64,000 nt of DNA from Pseudoalteromonas sp. MEBiC 03607. Its GTDB lineage: Bacteria > Pseudomonadota > Gammaproteobacteria > Enterobacterales > Alteromonadaceae. The DNA lies in assembly GCF_004792295.1 (NCBI RefSeq), contig NZ_SRRY01000001.1:878501-942500 (forward strand). Reading direction: 5' to 3'. Made by a program: the position numbers and the translations under genes. Position 1 is the first letter of the stretch. Every line of letters starts with the position of its first letter. The notes below the pieces were generated by a model. It was not told the DNA's origin. It searched no databases and was given only the letters and a program-made list of their open reading frames with translations. This document shows, piece after piece, positions 9,421 to 17,474 of this stretch.

Positions 9421-10200
9421 CTTCTCTTTGTGGAAAAAATTATTGAACCACAGAGTGCACAGAGGCGCTGCGCGCTACACAAAGAAAACCAAATGATTAC
9501 AAAGAGGATAAGAGGGCGCTGCGCTTAAGAGAAAGTAATGTTTTGGCTCTCTCATTCTCTTCTCATTCACTTCTCTTTGTGCAAAAAATTATTGAACCAC
9601 TGATTGCGCAGAGGCGCTGCGCGCTACACAGAGAAAACCAAATGATCACAAAGAGTATAAGAGAGCGCTACGCTTTAGAGAAAGTAATGTTTAGGTTTAC
9701 TCATTCTCTTCTCATTCACTTCTCTTTGTGCAAAAAAATTATTGAACCACAAAGTGCACAGAGGTGCTGCGCGCTACACAGAGAAAACCAAATGATCACA
9801 AAGAGGAAAAGAGAGCGCTACGCTTAAGAGAAAGTAATGTTTAGGTTTTCTCATTCTCTTCTCGTTATCTTCTCTTTGTGCATATTGTGCAAAAACATAT
9901 TTGAACCACAGAGAACATTGAGGCGCTACACGCTACACAAAGAAAACCAAATGATCACAAAGAGGATAAGAGAGCGCTGCGCTTAAGAGAAAGTAATGTT
10001 TAGGTTTACTCATTCTTTTCTAATTCACTTCTCTTTGTGGAAAAAATTATTGAACCACTGATTGCGCAGAGGCGCTGCACGCTACACAGTGAAAACCAAA
10101 TGATTACAAAGAGGGTAAGAGGGCGCTACGCTTAAGAGAAAGTAATGTTTTGGCTTTCTCATTATCTTCTCATTATCTTCTCATTCACTTCTCTTTGTGA
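9421..10200. repeat. Intergenic repeat array B: five tandem units of about 149-160 bp
   Basis: Units begin with CTTCTCTTTGTG at 9421, 9570, 9719, 9869 and 10028, and a terminal fragment starts at 10188. Periods are therefore 149, 149, 150, 159 and 160 bp. Each unit contains, in order: CTTCTCTTTGTGCAAAAA, ATTATTGAACCACAGAG, a GCGCTGCGCGCTACACAGAG core, CACAAAGAGGATAAGAG, and CGCTTAAGAGAAAGTAATG. CTCTTTGTG and CACAAAGAG are inverted repeats inside the unit. It fills almost all of the gap between the hexosaminidase and transporter genes. Open frames across it are translations of the repeat, not genes. Confidence 0.93.
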
Positions 10201-10248
10201 ATAAACCTCCGAGCGAAATAAATTTCATGGCTACGGTATCTAAATAAG

Positions 10249-10266
10249 TATGTCAGCGCTGTCATT
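10249..10266. promoter_or_regulatory. NagR-like operator upstream of the MFS transporter gene
   Basis: The 18-bp site TATGTCAGCGCTGTCATT lies about 100 bp before the transporter start. Its right half, AGCGCTGTCATT, is identical to that in the site at 6581-6598. Shared control of the hexosaminidase and transporter genes by a NagR-like repressor is the likely meaning. Confidence 0.7.
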
Positions 10267-10365
10267 TTTGTTGCGATAGTGTTATAAATATTTAATATCT
10301 CTTTTATATAATCATCTGAATGAACAGTATTGCAGAATCGCTGTGTGCTGTGAGTGGGAAATGTT

Positions 10366-11649
10366 ATGTCAGAAACGAATAAACAGAGCAGTATTGTGCC
10401 TATGGCGATTGTGGCCACGCTGTTTTTTATACTGGGTTTTGCTACGTGGTTAAATGGCTCATTGATGCCGTTTTTACAGCAAGTTTTGCAGCTTTCACCG
10501 TTTCAGGCATCGCTGATTATTTTCTCGTTTTATATCGCCGTGACTTTTACGGCTCTACCTTCAGCAATGATCATCAGAAAGGTAGGCTATAAAAATGGTA
10601 TGGCGCTAGGTATGGCGACGATGATGGTGGCAGGTTTACTATTTATTCCTGCTGCAAAAACGCAGGTGTTTGCACTATTTTTATTTGCACAGCTTGTGAT
10701 GGGTGCAGGGCAAACATTGCTACAAACAGCGGTTAATCCATACGTCGTAAGAATTGGCCCAGAAGAATCAGCTGCGGCTCGCGTCAGTATTATGGGTATA
10801 TTAAATAAAACGGCCGGTGTTGTAGCACCAATCGTGTTTACCGCACTGATACTCAGTGATTTTAAAGGCTTTGTAGGTAAAGAGCTTAGCCAAACTGATA
10901 TTGATGCTATGGCAAATGGTTTAATATTACCGTATTTAGGGATGGCAATTTTTATTGGTATACTTGGTTTTGCGGTTACTAAAATGCCATTGCCAGAGTT
11001 GATCGATGATTCTGATGAACAAAAACCGGGGCAAGTAAAAGAAGCGCTGAGCCATCCAAGTCTTGCATTAGGCATTGTGGCACTTTTTGTTTATGTGGCC
11101 GTTGAAGTAATTGCTGGTGATACGATTGGTAGCTTTGCGTTGTCATTAGGTGTTGAAAAATATAGTGTAATGACGTCATACACTATGGGTTGTATGGTGC
11201 TAGGTTACTTTTTAGGGGTGTTACTAATCCCACGCGTGTTATCACAGCAAGCAGCGTTGACTATTTCTGCTGTATTAGGTTGTGTGTTAACTCTAGCGAT
11301 TGTTACTGGTAATAATGAAACTGTATTTATATCAACACTGCTTGGCCTAAAATCGGTACTGCCTGATACACTATTGCTCATTGCTGTGCTAGGCTTTGCT
11401 AACGCCATTGTATGGCCTGCAGTTTGGCCGCTAGCATTATCTGGTTTAGGTAAGCTAACTAGTGTAGGCTCAGGTCTACTTATAATGGGCATAGCTGGTG
11501 GCGCATTCGGCCCGTTATTTTGGGGCTTGGCAAGTGGCGGCGTAAAAAGTGCAGAAGCACAACAAATGGCTTATATTGTAATGTTGCCTTGTTATTTATT
11601 CATACTTTTCTATGCTGTTAAAGGTCACAAGATGAAAAGTTGGAAGTAA
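10366..11649 (+). CDS. nagP: Sugar MFS transporter, probable N-acetylglucosamine permease (NagP type)
   Basis: This is an inner-membrane proton-coupled transporter of the FucP-like major facilitator group, predicted to import GlcNAc. The 427-residue protein has about twelve hydrophobic segments. The loop AMIIRKVGYKNGM follows the second or third, and NPYVVRIGPEESAAAR is typical of the FucP/NagP subgroup. The ATG at 10366 has gagtggga six bases upstream. An in-frame GTG at 10354 is a less likely start. The NagR-like operator and the nearby hexosaminidase support GlcNAc as substrate, though glucose or fucose transport by a relative cannot be excluded. Confidence 0.82.
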   Translation: MSETNKQSSIVPMAIVATLFFILGFATWLNGSLMPFLQQVLQLSPFQASLIIFSFYIAVTFTALPSAMIIRKVGYKNGMALGMATMMVAGLLFIPAAKTQVFALFLFAQLVMGAGQTLLQTAVNPYVVRIGPEESAAARVSIMGILNKTAGVVAPIVFTALILSDFKGFVGKELSQTDIDAMANGLILPYLGMAIFIGILGFAVTKMPLPELIDDSDEQKPGQVKEALSHPSLALGIVALFVYVAVEVIAGDTIGSFALSLGVEKYSVMTSYTMGCMVLGYFLGVLLIPRVLSQQAALTISAVLGCVLTLAIVTGNNETVFISTLLGLKSVLPDTLLLIAVLGFANAIVWPAVWPLALSGLGKLTSVGSGLLIMGIAGGAFGPLFWGLASGGVKSAEAQQMAYIVMLPCYLFILFYAVKGHKMKSWK

Positions 11650-11731
11650 TTATGGGTTTGAGGTTAGGTGTAAAGTGCACTGCCTTGAACTTTGAAAAGC
11701 ATTTCTAGTAAATAGAAATAATCCCGTGTGT

Positions 11732-11759
11732 AATGCCACCGAAAGGTGGCATTTTTTTG
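11732..11759 (+). terminator. Terminator after the MFS transporter gene
   Basis: The perfect stem AATGCCACC/GGTGGCATT with a GAAA tetraloop (11732-11753) is followed by a T-run. It ends the transporter transcript before repeat array C. Confidence 0.92.
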
Positions 11760-11765
11760 TCTGCA

Positions 11766-12442
11766 GTTTAAGAGCCGCGCTACACAGAGAAACCAAATTA
11801 TCACAAAGAGATTATGAGACGCTTCGCTTAAGAGAAAGTAATATTCTGGCTTCCTCATTCAGTTCTCTTTGTGCAAAAGAAATATTGAACCACAGAGTAC
11901 ACAGAGGCGCTGCGCTACACAGAGAAAATCAAATTATCACAAAGAGGATAAGAGAGCGCTTCGCTTAAGAGAAAGTAATATTGTGGTTTCCTCATTCACT
12001 TCTCTTTGTGCAAAAGAAATATTGAACCACAGAGAACACAGAGGCGCTTCGCGCTACACAGAGAAACCAAATGTTCACAAAGAGAATATGAGACGCTTCG
12101 CTTAAGAGAAAGTACTGTTGTGGTTTCCTCATTCTTTTCTCATTCACTTCTCTTTGTGAAAAAGAAATATTGAACCACAGAGAACACAGAGGCGCTGCGC
12201 GCTTCACAGAGAAACCAAATGATCACAAAGAGATTATGAGGCGCTTCGCTTAAGAGAAAGTAATATTGTGGCTTCCTCATTCATTTCTCTTTGTGCGTAA
12301 ATTAATTGGACCACAGAGTACATAGAGGCGCTGCGCGCTACACAGAGAAACCAAATTATCACAAAGAGATTATGAGACGCTTCGCTTAAGAGAAAGTAAT
12401 ATTGTGGTTTCCTCATTCTTTTCTCATTCACTTCTCTTTGTG
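11766..12442. repeat. Intergenic repeat array C: one partial and four full units
   Basis: TTCTCTTTGTG starts occur at 11863, 12000, 12148, 12285 and 12433, giving periods of about 137 or 148 bp. A truncated unit covers 11766-11862. The core is the same as in array B (TTGAACCACAGAG, GGCGCTGCGCGCTACACAGAG-like, CACAAAGAG, CGCTTCGCTTAAGAGAAAG), but the units here resemble each other more than those in array B. This suggests local duplication or conversion. No gene is supported between 11650 and 12684. Confidence 0.92.
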
Positions 12443-12452
12443 AAAAAGGTCT

Positions 12453-12684
12453 TGTGCTCGAAATAAATTTCACGACTTCATCAAACGTAGGCGTCACGCT
12501 TGCTTGGCGCGTCTTCCATTCAACACCTATCTGAAGGGGGAGTGTATTGCGATCAAACAACACAGTTCGGCTCAAAACTGACAGCTGACAGCTTTTTGAA
12601 TTGAAAACAGGTGTTAAAGAAAAATCTTGAAATTCAAAATAAAAAATATTTAAGAAAATATAGGGATTTACTAAGGGGGAGAAG
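12453..12684. other. Non-coding stretch between repeat array C and tRNA-His
   Basis: This begins with ctcgaaataaatttcacg, an element also found at the outer edges of arrays A (6123-6140) and B (10211-10227). It also contains aacaacacagttc, which recurs beside array A at about 6508-6520. No coding frame or RNA gene was recognised. An open frame on the minus strand here simply runs through the repeats and the tRNA. Confidence 0.6.
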
Positions 12685-12761
12685 TGGGGCGACTGATGGG
12701 GCTTGAACCCACGACAACCGGAATCACAATCCGGGGCTCTACCAACTGAGCTACAGCCGCC
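12685..12761 (-). tRNA. tRNA-His (anticodon GTG) with encoded CCA
   Basis: The minus strand folds as a tRNA. The acceptor stem GGCGGCTG pairs with CAGTCGCC and is followed by CCA. The eighth pair is the extra G-1:C73 pair specific to tRNA-His. The D arm contains AGCTCAGTTGGTAGAGC. The anticodon loop TTGTGAT carries GTG, and the T arm is GTGGGTTCAAGCCCCAT. The gene is 77 nt including CCA. Confidence 0.97.
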
Positions 12762-12792
12762 ACTGAGATACACCTCGTTTGGTGTGGCGCGC

Positions 12793-12821
12793 ATATTACA
12801 TAATTAAGTTTAGCTTGTGAA
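12793..12821 (-). promoter_or_regulatory. Promoter of tRNA-His
   Basis: On the minus strand, TTCACA (12816-12821) and TAATAT (12793-12798) are separated by exactly 17 bp. They are followed by the GC-rich discriminator GCGCGCC, as expected for a stable RNA promoter under stringent control. It lies about 30 bp before the tRNA 5' end. Confidence 0.75.
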
Positions 12822-13039
12822 GCCCTAAATTGAAAAAAGTAGAAAAAACTTACTTACCTCAGAAAATTCAGAATCGTCACCTTGGTCAGCGGGCGTTCAG
12901 TTTTGCAGATTAGACTTGCGTTTTTTGTAATTAGGCAAATACTCATTTCTTAGTTTTGCACGTAATTTAATGATTTTTTAACCAAAGATCATATATAATT
13001 TGTACAGCGTTATGCTAAAAATGAACTTCAGGAGAGAAC

Positions 13040-13858
13040 ATGGATACAATAATGAACTGGATCAACGAGAATTCAGGTTTAATCATACATTACGCCGTTC
13101 AGGCGGTTCTAGCGCTAATCATTTTCTTCATCGGTGGTCGCATCGCTAAATTCTGCGAAGGCTTAACCGAAAAAGCATTTGATAAAAAGAAAGTAGATAA
13201 AGCTGTAGGTTCATTTGTTGCTAGCATTGTCTATGCAATTGTATTTGCTGCAACAATCTTAATGGCACTATCTCAATTAGGTATTGAGACAACGTCATTC
13301 ATTGCTATCTTAGGTGCGGCTGGTCTAGCAGTAGGTTTAGCATTGCAAGGCTCACTGTCTAACTTTGCATCAGGTGTTTTAATCATTTTACTTCGCCCAT
13401 TCAAATCAGGTGACTATGTAGAAGCTGGCGGTAAAGCTGGCACAGTTAAGAAAATCGAAATTTTCTCTACAGAATTGCGTACACCTGATAACAAAGTAAT
13501 TATCATGCCTAACTCATCAATTATGGGCAGCCCAATTACCAATTTCTCTCGTGAATCAACTCGTCGTATCGATTTAGTAATCGGTGTTGGTTACGATGCA
13601 GACTTAAAAGAAGCAAAAGCGGTTCTTAAATCAGTGTTAGATAAAGAAGAGCGCTTATTAAAAGACCCAGCATACACAGTAGCTGTATCTGAGCTTGCAG
13701 ATTCAAGCGTAAACTTTGTCGTTCGCCCATGGGTTAACTCAGCTGATTACTGGCCAACGTATTTCGATCTAATGGAAAACATTAAGATCGCATTAGATGA
13801 TGCCAACATCACCATCCCATTCCCGCAAATGGATGTTCATTTGCATAAAGAAGACTAA
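13040..13858 (+). CDS. mscS: Small-conductance mechanosensitive channel MscS
   Basis: This inner-membrane channel opens under membrane tension and protects cells from osmotic downshock. The 272-residue length is close to E. coli MscS (286). There are three N-terminal transmembrane segments. The third is the glycine- and alanine-rich pore helix (ILGAAGLAVGLALQGSLSN, about residues 92-110). The cytoplasmic beta domain follows, with LRPFKSGDYVEAGG and IIMPNSSIMGSPITNFSR. A caggagag ribosome site precedes the ATG, and a TATAAT at 12994-12999 may be its -10 box. It stands 35 bp before the next gene. Confidence 0.93.
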   Translation: MDTIMNWINENSGLIIHYAVQAVLALIIFFIGGRIAKFCEGLTEKAFDKKKVDKAVGSFVASIVYAIVFAATILMALSQLGIETTSFIAILGAAGLAVGLALQGSLSNFASGVLIILLRPFKSGDYVEAGGKAGTVKKIEIFSTELRTPDNKVIIMPNSSIMGSPITNFSRESTRRIDLVIGVGYDADLKEAKAVLKSVLDKEERLLKDPAYTVAVSELADSSVNFVVRPWVNSADYWPTYFDLMENIKIALDDANITIPFPQMDVHLHKED

Positions 13859-13893
13859 TAAGTCGAACTTAAAGTAGTAAAGGTTATTTTTTA

Positions 13894-14673
13894 ATGAAAT
13901 TAAAAGCTTTATCAATTCTAGTTGCAGCCTCAGCTGCAACTAGCGCATTCGCAGCAGATGAAACCAAAACTTGGGATGTAACCAGTGAGTTAGGTGCTAT
14001 TGTAACAAGCGGTAACACTGAAACAACCACACTAAAAGGTGGTATCAAGGTTTTACATAACCTAGAAAACTGGAATAACGAGTACAAGTTAGACGGTCTT
14101 TATAAAGAAGATGAGATCGAAAACGACCAAGGTGTTAAAGAAACACAACGTACTAACGAAAAGTACTCAATCTCTGCACAAGGTAACTATAAGTTAAACG
14201 AAAAGCACTCACATTTATTCATCTACGGCTCACACGTATCTGATTACTTTGGTGCATACCGCAACGAGTCAGTTATCTCAGCGGGTTATGGTTTACGTTT
14301 AATCGACCGCTCTGACATGTGGCTTAATGCTGAAGTCGGTCCGGGTTATAAGTACTTCCAATACCCCGATGACAGCACTGAAGTTGATGACAACGGTAAT
14401 TCGCTTGCTGGTGAGCGCGAAGGTGAAGTAATCGCACTAGGTAAAGTTGATTACAACTGGCAAATTTCAGACAGTGCACGTTTTACTCAGTTAGTATCAG
14501 TTGAATACGGTGATACCAACACCAAAACACGTTCAGAGTCTGCAATTCTTGCTAAAATCAACGGCTCACTGCAAATGAAAGTGGCATATAACATCACCCA
14601 CAACTCAGATGTTGCCGATGATAAAGAAAACACAGATACAGAAACGTCATTGACGCTTGTGTATAGTTTCTAA
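13894..14673 (+). CDS. DUF481 outer-membrane beta-barrel protein
   Basis: This is a 259-residue protein with a signal peptide ending AFAADE (cleavage near residue 21). The rest consists of alternating beta strands with aromatic residues and ends in LVYSF, a typical C-terminal barrel strand. The pattern TSELGAIVTSGNTETTTLKGG matches the DUF481 (YdiY-like) family, often annotated as salt-induced outer-membrane proteins. Its function is not known. It follows mscS by 35 bp, so the two may be co-transcribed; both would fit an osmotic role. A strong terminator follows. Confidence 0.85.
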   Translation: MKLKALSILVAASAATSAFAADETKTWDVTSELGAIVTSGNTETTTLKGGIKVLHNLENWNNEYKLDGLYKEDEIENDQGVKETQRTNEKYSISAQGNYKLNEKHSHLFIYGSHVSDYFGAYRNESVISAGYGLRLIDRSDMWLNAEVGPGYKYFQYPDDSTEVDDNGNSLAGEREGEVIALGKVDYNWQISDSARFTQLVSVEYGDTNTKTRSESAILAKINGSLQMKVAYNITHNSDVADDKENTDTETSLTLVYSF

Positions 14674-14690
14674 TTTTTAAGTTAATAATA

Positions 14691-14720
14691 AATGGGTAAA
14701 CTTGTTTACCCATTTTTTTT
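14691..14720 (+). terminator. Terminator after the DUF481 gene
   Basis: The perfect 11-bp stem AATGGGTAAAC/GTTTACCCATT (14691-14701 and 14704-14714) is followed by a T-run. It separates the mscS-DUF481 unit from the surface-polysaccharide block. Confidence 0.93.
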
Positions 14721-14778
14721 GCTTATAAAATGATGTAGTATGCCGCGGTTATCTTTATTTTCTTAGAAGGGAAACTTT

Positions 14779-17460
14779 GTGAAGTTTTTTAGACTTGTAA
14801 TCGCTCTTTTTATCTCGCTTATATTCATAACTGAGGCTCATTCAGTCACTCCAACTAAGCAACAAATAGAACAATTTAAAAAGCTACCTAAGTCGCAACA
14901 AGAAGCGCTCGCTAAGAAATATGGCTTAGATCTTAGTATGTTGGATTCAACAGGTCAAAACGCGAATCAGTTAGAAAATGAAAATACTGATACTGTTTTG
15001 TCTCGAGGGATGTTTGACGATAATAAAGATAACAAAGAAATTACAGAAGAAGATAAGTTTAAACCTGAAGAAGATAAGCTTAAACCATTCGGTTATGAAC
15101 TTTTTTCTGGTGAACCAACCACGTTTGCACCGTCAGAAAGTGCTCTAGTGCCTGATTCTTATATTGTTGGTCCAGGTGATACTTTCTCAGTTAGCTTATT
15201 TGGTAAAGAATCTTCTACAGAAGAAGTTGTAATAGACCGTGAAGGCCGCTTAACAATTAATAAACTTAAGCCAGTCACAGTTAGTGGTATGCAATACAGT
15301 GATGTAGTTGAACTTATTAAAGCTAAAGTTAAACAAGAGGTTATTGGTACTGAAGCCTTTGTGTCAATGGGCAAAACACGCTCAATCCGTATTATGGTTT
15401 TAGGTGAGGCATACAAGCCTGGTGCTTATACTGTTCCTTCATTAGCTTCAATTACCCATGCGTTATTCGTGAGTGGTGGTGTATCAGAGATTGGTTCTCT
15501 TCGAAATATACAACTAAAGCGTGCAGGAAAGACAGTAACAACTCTCGACTTATATAACCTGTTGATAAAAGGTGATAGTAGTAATGATGTCATTTTAAAG
15601 CCGGGTGATGTTGTGTTTATTCCACCTGTTGGTATGCAGGTGAGCGTTAAAGGTGAGGTACGTAGACCTGCCATTTTTGAGCTTAAAAAAGATGAGTCTA
15701 GTCAAGATTTAATAGCTATGGCTGGCGGATTTAATGCCGCTGCATATCCGCAGAAAACAGTTGTAGAGCGCTATACCGGTAATAGCTCGAGAACAGTTCT
15801 GCAACTTAACTTATCTAATAAAAATGCGTATAAACCAAATGATGGTGATGTAATTCTTGTTCCATCTTCTAGCCAAGAGCTTGATAACGCTGTGACCCTG
15901 CTTGGTGCTGTTGCTCATCCTGGCAATTATGCTTGGCATGAAGGAAAAAAAGTGAGCCAGCTATTTGGTTCACTTAAAACTGATTTATTGCCAATTGCTG
16001 ATTATGACTATTCTTTAATTGTCCGAGAAATTAATCTTCGTGGTGATATAGAGGTACATCAATTTTCACTTCTAAAAGCGATAAGTGGAGAAGAAGACCT
16101 AGAATTAAAACCTCGAGATATTGTGGTTGTATTTAGCCGCTTCCAATCTTTAGAAAATGAAGAAAATGCGCTTACTGGTATGGCGTTAACTCAAGAGCAG
16201 TTAAAGCAACAAGAAAAAATCAAGCTTTGGGATGAGTACGAAGAGCGCAAATTCTATGAGTTTATTGATCTTGGTACAGCCTTGGATAGAGAGCTTGCAG
16301 AGTCTTTAGTTGAAGAAACTAAGCAGGAAGTGCTATCAATAACTGAGCTGTTGACTAACAAAGAAGAGTTGAAAGAAGATGAATACGCAGTATTTAGCCG
16401 TAAAAAGCTATTAAAGCCTATCCTTTCTAAGTTGAATCAGCAAGCTACAAAAGATGGTGGACTTCAAATTATTGGCGTGCGTGGCGAAGTATTCTATGAA
16501 GGAGTTTATCCTCGCCCTGTAAATGCTAATGTGGGTGATGCAATTATTGCGGCTGGCGGCTTAAAAGAGTCAGCGTATCTTCAAAATGCAGAAATTACGC
16601 GCTATAAAGAAAATTCTGTACTTGAGCACATCGGTGTTGATTTATCCAGCTTAAAAGATAAAAGCTCAATCAGTAAATATGAGTTAAAGAGCAAAGACAC
16701 GATCAATATCTATCCAATTCCGAATTGGCAGCAAGATCGAAAAATCAACATTATTGGTGAGGTAAAGTTCCCTGGTGTGTACAGTATAGCTAAAGGTGAA
16801 ACGCTATCTAGTGTTATTGAGCGTGCAGGGGGCTTCACTGAGTTTTCATTCCCTGAAGGTGCTATTTTTACTCGAGAATCTATTCGTTTACAACAGCAGC
16901 AGCAATTAAATAAAATATCTGAAGACTTGAGAAGAGATATTGCCTCTAAGAGTTTTAACAGCTCAATAACTGATGCTTCTTTATCATATCAAGATATGAA
17001 TAGCTTACTTACAGATCTTGCTAAAGTTAAAGCCGTTGGCCGATTAGTTATTGACTTACCTTCGATCGTTAATGGAAAGCGCCGTTTAGAAGTAGAAGAT
17101 AGTGATGTTTTATATGTTCCTTCTAAGCGTAATAGCATTAATGTTGTCGGTGAGGTTAATTTCTCAGGTTCTCATCTATTTCAAGATGAGCTATCACTTG
17201 ATGATTATTTAAATCGAAGTGGTGGTCTTAAACAGCGCGCTGATGAAGAGCGTATTTATATCATCAAAGCAAGCGGTTTAATTGAAGTTCCTGATGCAGG
17301 CTCTTGGTTTGCAGTTAACAATGACTTCCAGCTGTCACCAGGCGACACAATTGTTGTTCCACTCGATACGGATTACATTGATAATTTGACCCTATGGAGT
17401 TCTGCAACACAAATTATGTATCAAATGGGTGTAGCTGTTGCAGCAATAAGCTCACTGTAA
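14779..17460 (+). CDS. Large multi-SLBB polysaccharide export protein (OtnA/WbfF type)
   Basis: This is a predicted periplasmic or outer-membrane component of polysaccharide export. It has 893 residues, more than twice the length of a normal Wza (about 370-380). A signal peptide (about residues 1-22) precedes a charged N-terminal region and a polysaccharide-export domain beginning YIVGPGDTFSVSLFG near residue 128. About six SLBB-like modules follow, each marked by a VxGEVxxPG-like start (for example VLGEAYKPGAY, VKGEVRRPAIF, IIGEVKFPGVY). The size and design resemble the OtnA/WbfF proteins of Vibrio O-antigen/capsule loci. The GTG start has agaaggga upstream. It is followed 14 bp later by a nitroreductase-like gene. 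Partnership with the Wzz at 36036 is an inference. Confidence 0.8.
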   Translation: MKFFRLVIALFISLIFITEAHSVTPTKQQIEQFKKLPKSQQEALAKKYGLDLSMLDSTGQNANQLENENTDTVLSRGMFDDNKDNKEITEEDKFKPEEDKLKPFGYELFSGEPTTFAPSESALVPDSYIVGPGDTFSVSLFGKESSTEEVVIDREGRLTINKLKPVTVSGMQYSDVVELIKAKVKQEVIGTEAFVSMGKTRSIRIMVLGEAYKPGAYTVPSLASITHALFVSGGVSEIGSLRNIQLKRAGKTVTTLDLYNLLIKGDSSNDVILKPGDVVFIPPVGMQVSVKGEVRRPAIFELKKDESSQDLIAMAGGFNAAAYPQKTVVERYTGNSSRTVLQLNLSNKNAYKPNDGDVILVPSSSQELDNAVTLLGAVAHPGNYAWHEGKKVSQLFGSLKTDLLPIADYDYSLIVREINLRGDIEVHQFSLLKAISGEEDLELKPRDIVVVFSRFQSLENEENALTGMALTQEQLKQQEKIKLWDEYEERKFYEFIDLGTALDRELAESLVEETKQEVLSITELLTNKEELKEDEYAVFSRKKLLKPILSKLNQQATKDGGLQIIGVRGEVFYEGVYPRPVNANVGDAIIAAGGLKESAYLQNAEITRYKENSVLEHIGVDLSSLKDKSSISKYELKSKDTINIYPIPNWQQDRKINIIGEVKFPGVYSIAKGETLSSVIERAGGFTEFSFPEGAIFTRESIRLQQQQQLNKISEDLRRDIASKSFNSSITDASLSYQDMNSLLTDLAKVKAVGRLVIDLPSIVNGKRRLEVEDSDVLYVPSKRNSINVVGEVNFSGSHLFQDELSLDDYLNRSGGLKQRADEERIYIIKASGLIEVPDAGSWFAVNNDFQLSPGDTIVVPLDTDYIDNLTLWSSATQIMYQMGVAVAAISSL

Positions 17461-17474
17461 TTAGTTAGAATTTG

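Noticed and set aside
9543..9827. Open frame of 94 codons with internal peptide repeats
   Set aside because: It is a translation of two tandem intergenic repeat units with no ribosome site and no sign of protein-level conservation.
9421..10200. Regularly spaced repeats considered as a CRISPR array
   Set aside because: Units of about 149 bp are similar along their whole length, so there are no unique spacers between short identical repeats, and no cas genes are present.
6161..12442. Repeat arrays considered as insertion sequences
   Set aside because: No transposase frame, no clear terminal inverted repeats with target duplications, and tandem arrangement instead of single insertions.
12234..12794. 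Open frame of 186 codons on the minus strand
   Set aside because: It runs through tRNA-His and repeat array C. The SSVGRAPDC-type peptide is the familiar false translation of a tRNA gene.
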